Assembly: GCF_000379825.1 (NCBI RefSeq)
Contig: NZ_KB903825.1
Span: forward strand, 292,583 to 356,582
DNA from: Longispora albida DSM 44784
GTDB taxonomy: Bacteria; Actinomycetota; Actinomycetes; Mycobacteriales; Micromonosporaceae
Direction: 5' to 3'
Length of the DNA stretch: 64,000 bases
Shown here: positions 62,877 through 64,000 of the stretch, in pieces
Numbering within the stretch: the stretch's first letter is position 1
Layout: every line of letters starts with the position of its first letter
Notes under the pieces: generated by a model
The model's input: only the letters and a program-made list of their open reading frames with translations
The model's database searches: none
What the model was told of the DNA's origin: nothing
Made by a program: the position numbers and the translations under genes

Positions 62877-62956
62877 AGCTTCTCCACGCCCCTGACCACC
62901 AGCGCCAGGACCGCGAACAACGCCACGGTCAGCGACACGTACGCCACATCAGGCAC
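62873..62956 (-). CDS. 27-residue membrane peptide upstream of kdpF
   Basis: From GTG 62956, preceded by GGAAGGGAAGCACG, the frame codes for a single-helix peptide ([18 protein letters not shown]) ending RGVEKL. It is translationally coupled to kdpF by a GTGA overlap. Small ORFs of this kind sit ahead of kdpF in many actinobacteria, but the function is not established; it could be a pump accessory or a leader peptide. Confidence 0.75.
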   Translation of the reverse strand: MPDVAYVSLTVALFAVLALVVRGVEKL

Positions 62957-63065
62957 CGTGCTTCCCTTCCTACTTCGATCGCTCGGACAGTGGGCGCCTG
63001 GCCAGGCTGCGGTCACGTACTGGCCGCGAACGAAGTAAAGCCCCGCGGGCGACGGGCTGCGAGGT

Positions 63066-63116
63066 TTCTTGACGGCTTCCCTACGGCGGGACCGCGTTCT
63101 TGACGGTTTCCCTACG
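63066..63116 (-). promoter_or_regulatory. Direct repeat upstream of the kdp operon
   Basis: A 20-base element occurs twice (63066-63085 and 63097-63116), differing at one position, with a period of 31 bases (about three helical turns). On the coding strand it reads CGTAGGGAARCCGTCAAGAA. It lies 110-160 bases upstream of the first kdp start codon, consistent with a tandem site for the KdpE regulator. The rest of the 196-base spacer shows no riboswitch-like fold that I can recognise. Confidence 0.65.
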
Positions 63117-63152
63117 CGAGCCTGTTTCCTCGCCGGGCGGAGCAGGTACGCG

Positions 63153-64000
63153 TCACGCAGCTGGCAGCGGGGCGGCGTGTGACCGGAGTGCTCGCCGGGC
63201 GTCTGCGGCCCAGTGGCCGGCTCCCCACTGCTCTGCGATCGTGACCGCGCGGGTGTAGTGGACTGACGGGTCCTGACCGAGGTATGACGCCAGGTCGCCG
63301 AGCGTGCTGGCGATCGGGCGCATGGCCAGCGACAGGCTCGCGATGCCGGGGAGCTCATCGCGGTGGGGCAGCAGGACCTCGTACATCTCGGCGGCCAGCG
63401 CCCGGTCGTCCACCGCCATCGCGGCCATCGCCCGCACGGTGGCCAGGAACGAGTGGAAGTAGTCGGGACGCAGCGGCCCGGCGCCGGCCCGCGCCGCCCG
63501 GGCCTCGTCCACGCGGCCGGCTGCGGCCAGGGCGAGTGCGTGCAGGTCGGCGCCGCCCGGGATAGAGTCCGCGGCTTCGATCTCGGCCGCCCGGCCAGCT
63601 GCCAGCAGCATGGTGATGCGCGCGAGCCACAGCATGCCCGCCGCGTGGAGGGACCCGCCGCGCTCCATCCGGCCGGTGGCTTCGGCGTACAGCCGCTCCG
63701 CCTCCACCGGGTCGCCCGCCGCGTGCGCCAGTGCCGCCCTCCCGATCTCGGTCACGCTCTCCTGGTCGGCCATCCGGTAGGCGCGGGCCAGCCGGGCCGC
63801 CTCGTCCAGGTGCTGGCGGGTACGCGCCGCGTCGTTGGTCATGGCGGCCGACCGGGCACGCAGCAGCAGGCCAGCTACCCGGTACACCGGCAGGTCGTGC
63901 CGTTCGCCGATCTCCACCAGCTCGGACCCGGTCTCCGCCCGCATCCGCCAGTCCTGCGGCGGGTACTCGAACGCCACCTTCATGATCGCCGCAGCCCGCA
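63153..64000 (-). CDS. TPR-rich protein, C-terminal part of an AfsR/SARP-type regulator (partial)
   Basis: The frame is open to the window edge, so the N-terminus is missing. The visible 282 or so residues form helical TPR-like repeats (RQHLDEAARLARAYR, AGDPVEAERLYAEATGRMER, AGRVDEARAARAG, VHYTRAVTIAEQWGAGHWAADARRALRS). The ending resembles the TPR tails of large BTAD/SARP or AfsR-like ATPase regulators. It ends before the kdp promoter region; any link to potassium is not indicated. Confidence 0.7.
   Translation of the reverse strand, partial: RAAAIMKVAFEYPPQDWRMRAETGSELVEIGERHDLPVYRVAGLLLRARSAAMTNDAARTRQHLDEAARLARAYRMADQESVTEIGRAALAHAAGDPVEAERLYAEATGRMERGGSLHAAGMLWLARITMLLAAGRAAEIEAADSIPGGADLHALALAAAGRVDEARAARAGAGPLRPDYFHSFLATVRAMAAMAVDDRALAAEMYEVLLPHRDELPGIASLSLAMRPIASTLGDLASYLGQDPSVHYTRAVTIAEQWGAGHWAADARRALRSHAAPLPAA

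Noticed and set aside
62957..63152. A cyclic di-AMP riboswitch ahead of kdp
   Set aside because: I could not recognise the conserved core or paired regions; the visible structure is a direct repeat more like a protein site.

Overview
The window is about 72% G+C chromosome from a mycelial-type actinobacterium. GTG starts, overlapping operons, LuxR/HisKA_3 two-component genes, a Ser/Thr kinase with an FHA-ABC transporter, AfsR/SARP-type TPR sequence and many secreted hydrolases all fit Micromonosporaceae or a related family. That placement is inference, because no rRNA is present.

Left part (1-16 kb): a minus-strand group of secreted and regulatory genes (partial anchored protein, choice-of-anchor B/P-domain protein, LuxR regulator plus HisKA_3 kinase), a DUF6289-like peptide, a secreted phospholipase D fused to a propeller-like domain, hisG, a YiaAB protein, DUF1838 coupled to an asnB-type asparagine synthetase, and several GNAT acetyltransferases around a TetR gene.

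Middle (16-31 kb): an epimerase divergent from a DoxX gene, an internally deleted hpt remnant coupled to an HD phosphohydrolase, an aldo/keto reductase divergent from a MarR gene with two matching operators, a four-EF-hand protein overlapping a class I terpene synthase, an AbiEii-like nucleotidyltransferase with a duplicated N-terminal domain, a GNAT fragment, and a signalling/export operon (Ser/Thr kinase, tandem-FHA ABC transporter, unknown protein).

Protease region (31-38 kb): a lipoprotein, S1 protease, MFS transporter, M43 protease, M48 membrane protease and M64 protease.

Accessory cassette (37.9-39.8 kb): a compact DprA homologue followed by a frameshifted zinc-ribbon phosphoribosyltransferase. 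The pair has visibly lower G+C and is bounded by a perfect 38-bp direct repeat, one copy of which is the 3' end of the neighbouring surface-protein gene. This is the strongest candidate for a mobile, little-described system here.

Surface locus (39.7-52.5 kb): a 12.3-kb gene for a roughly 4,090-residue repeat protein (three propeller/GEVED units, about 21 DUF11 repeats, sortase-like IPVTG tail) in an operon with a small single-domain relative.

Right part (52.8-64 kb): a TrmH-family methyltransferase, a CmtR-like metal sensor with a CDF transporter, a GNAT gene, the kdp potassium-uptake operon (27-aa peptide, kdpF, A, B, C, D, with no kdpE beside it) preceded by a 20-bp direct repeat, and the 3' part of a TPR/AfsR-type gene. 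No tRNA, rRNA, CRISPR array, transposase or integrase was seen.
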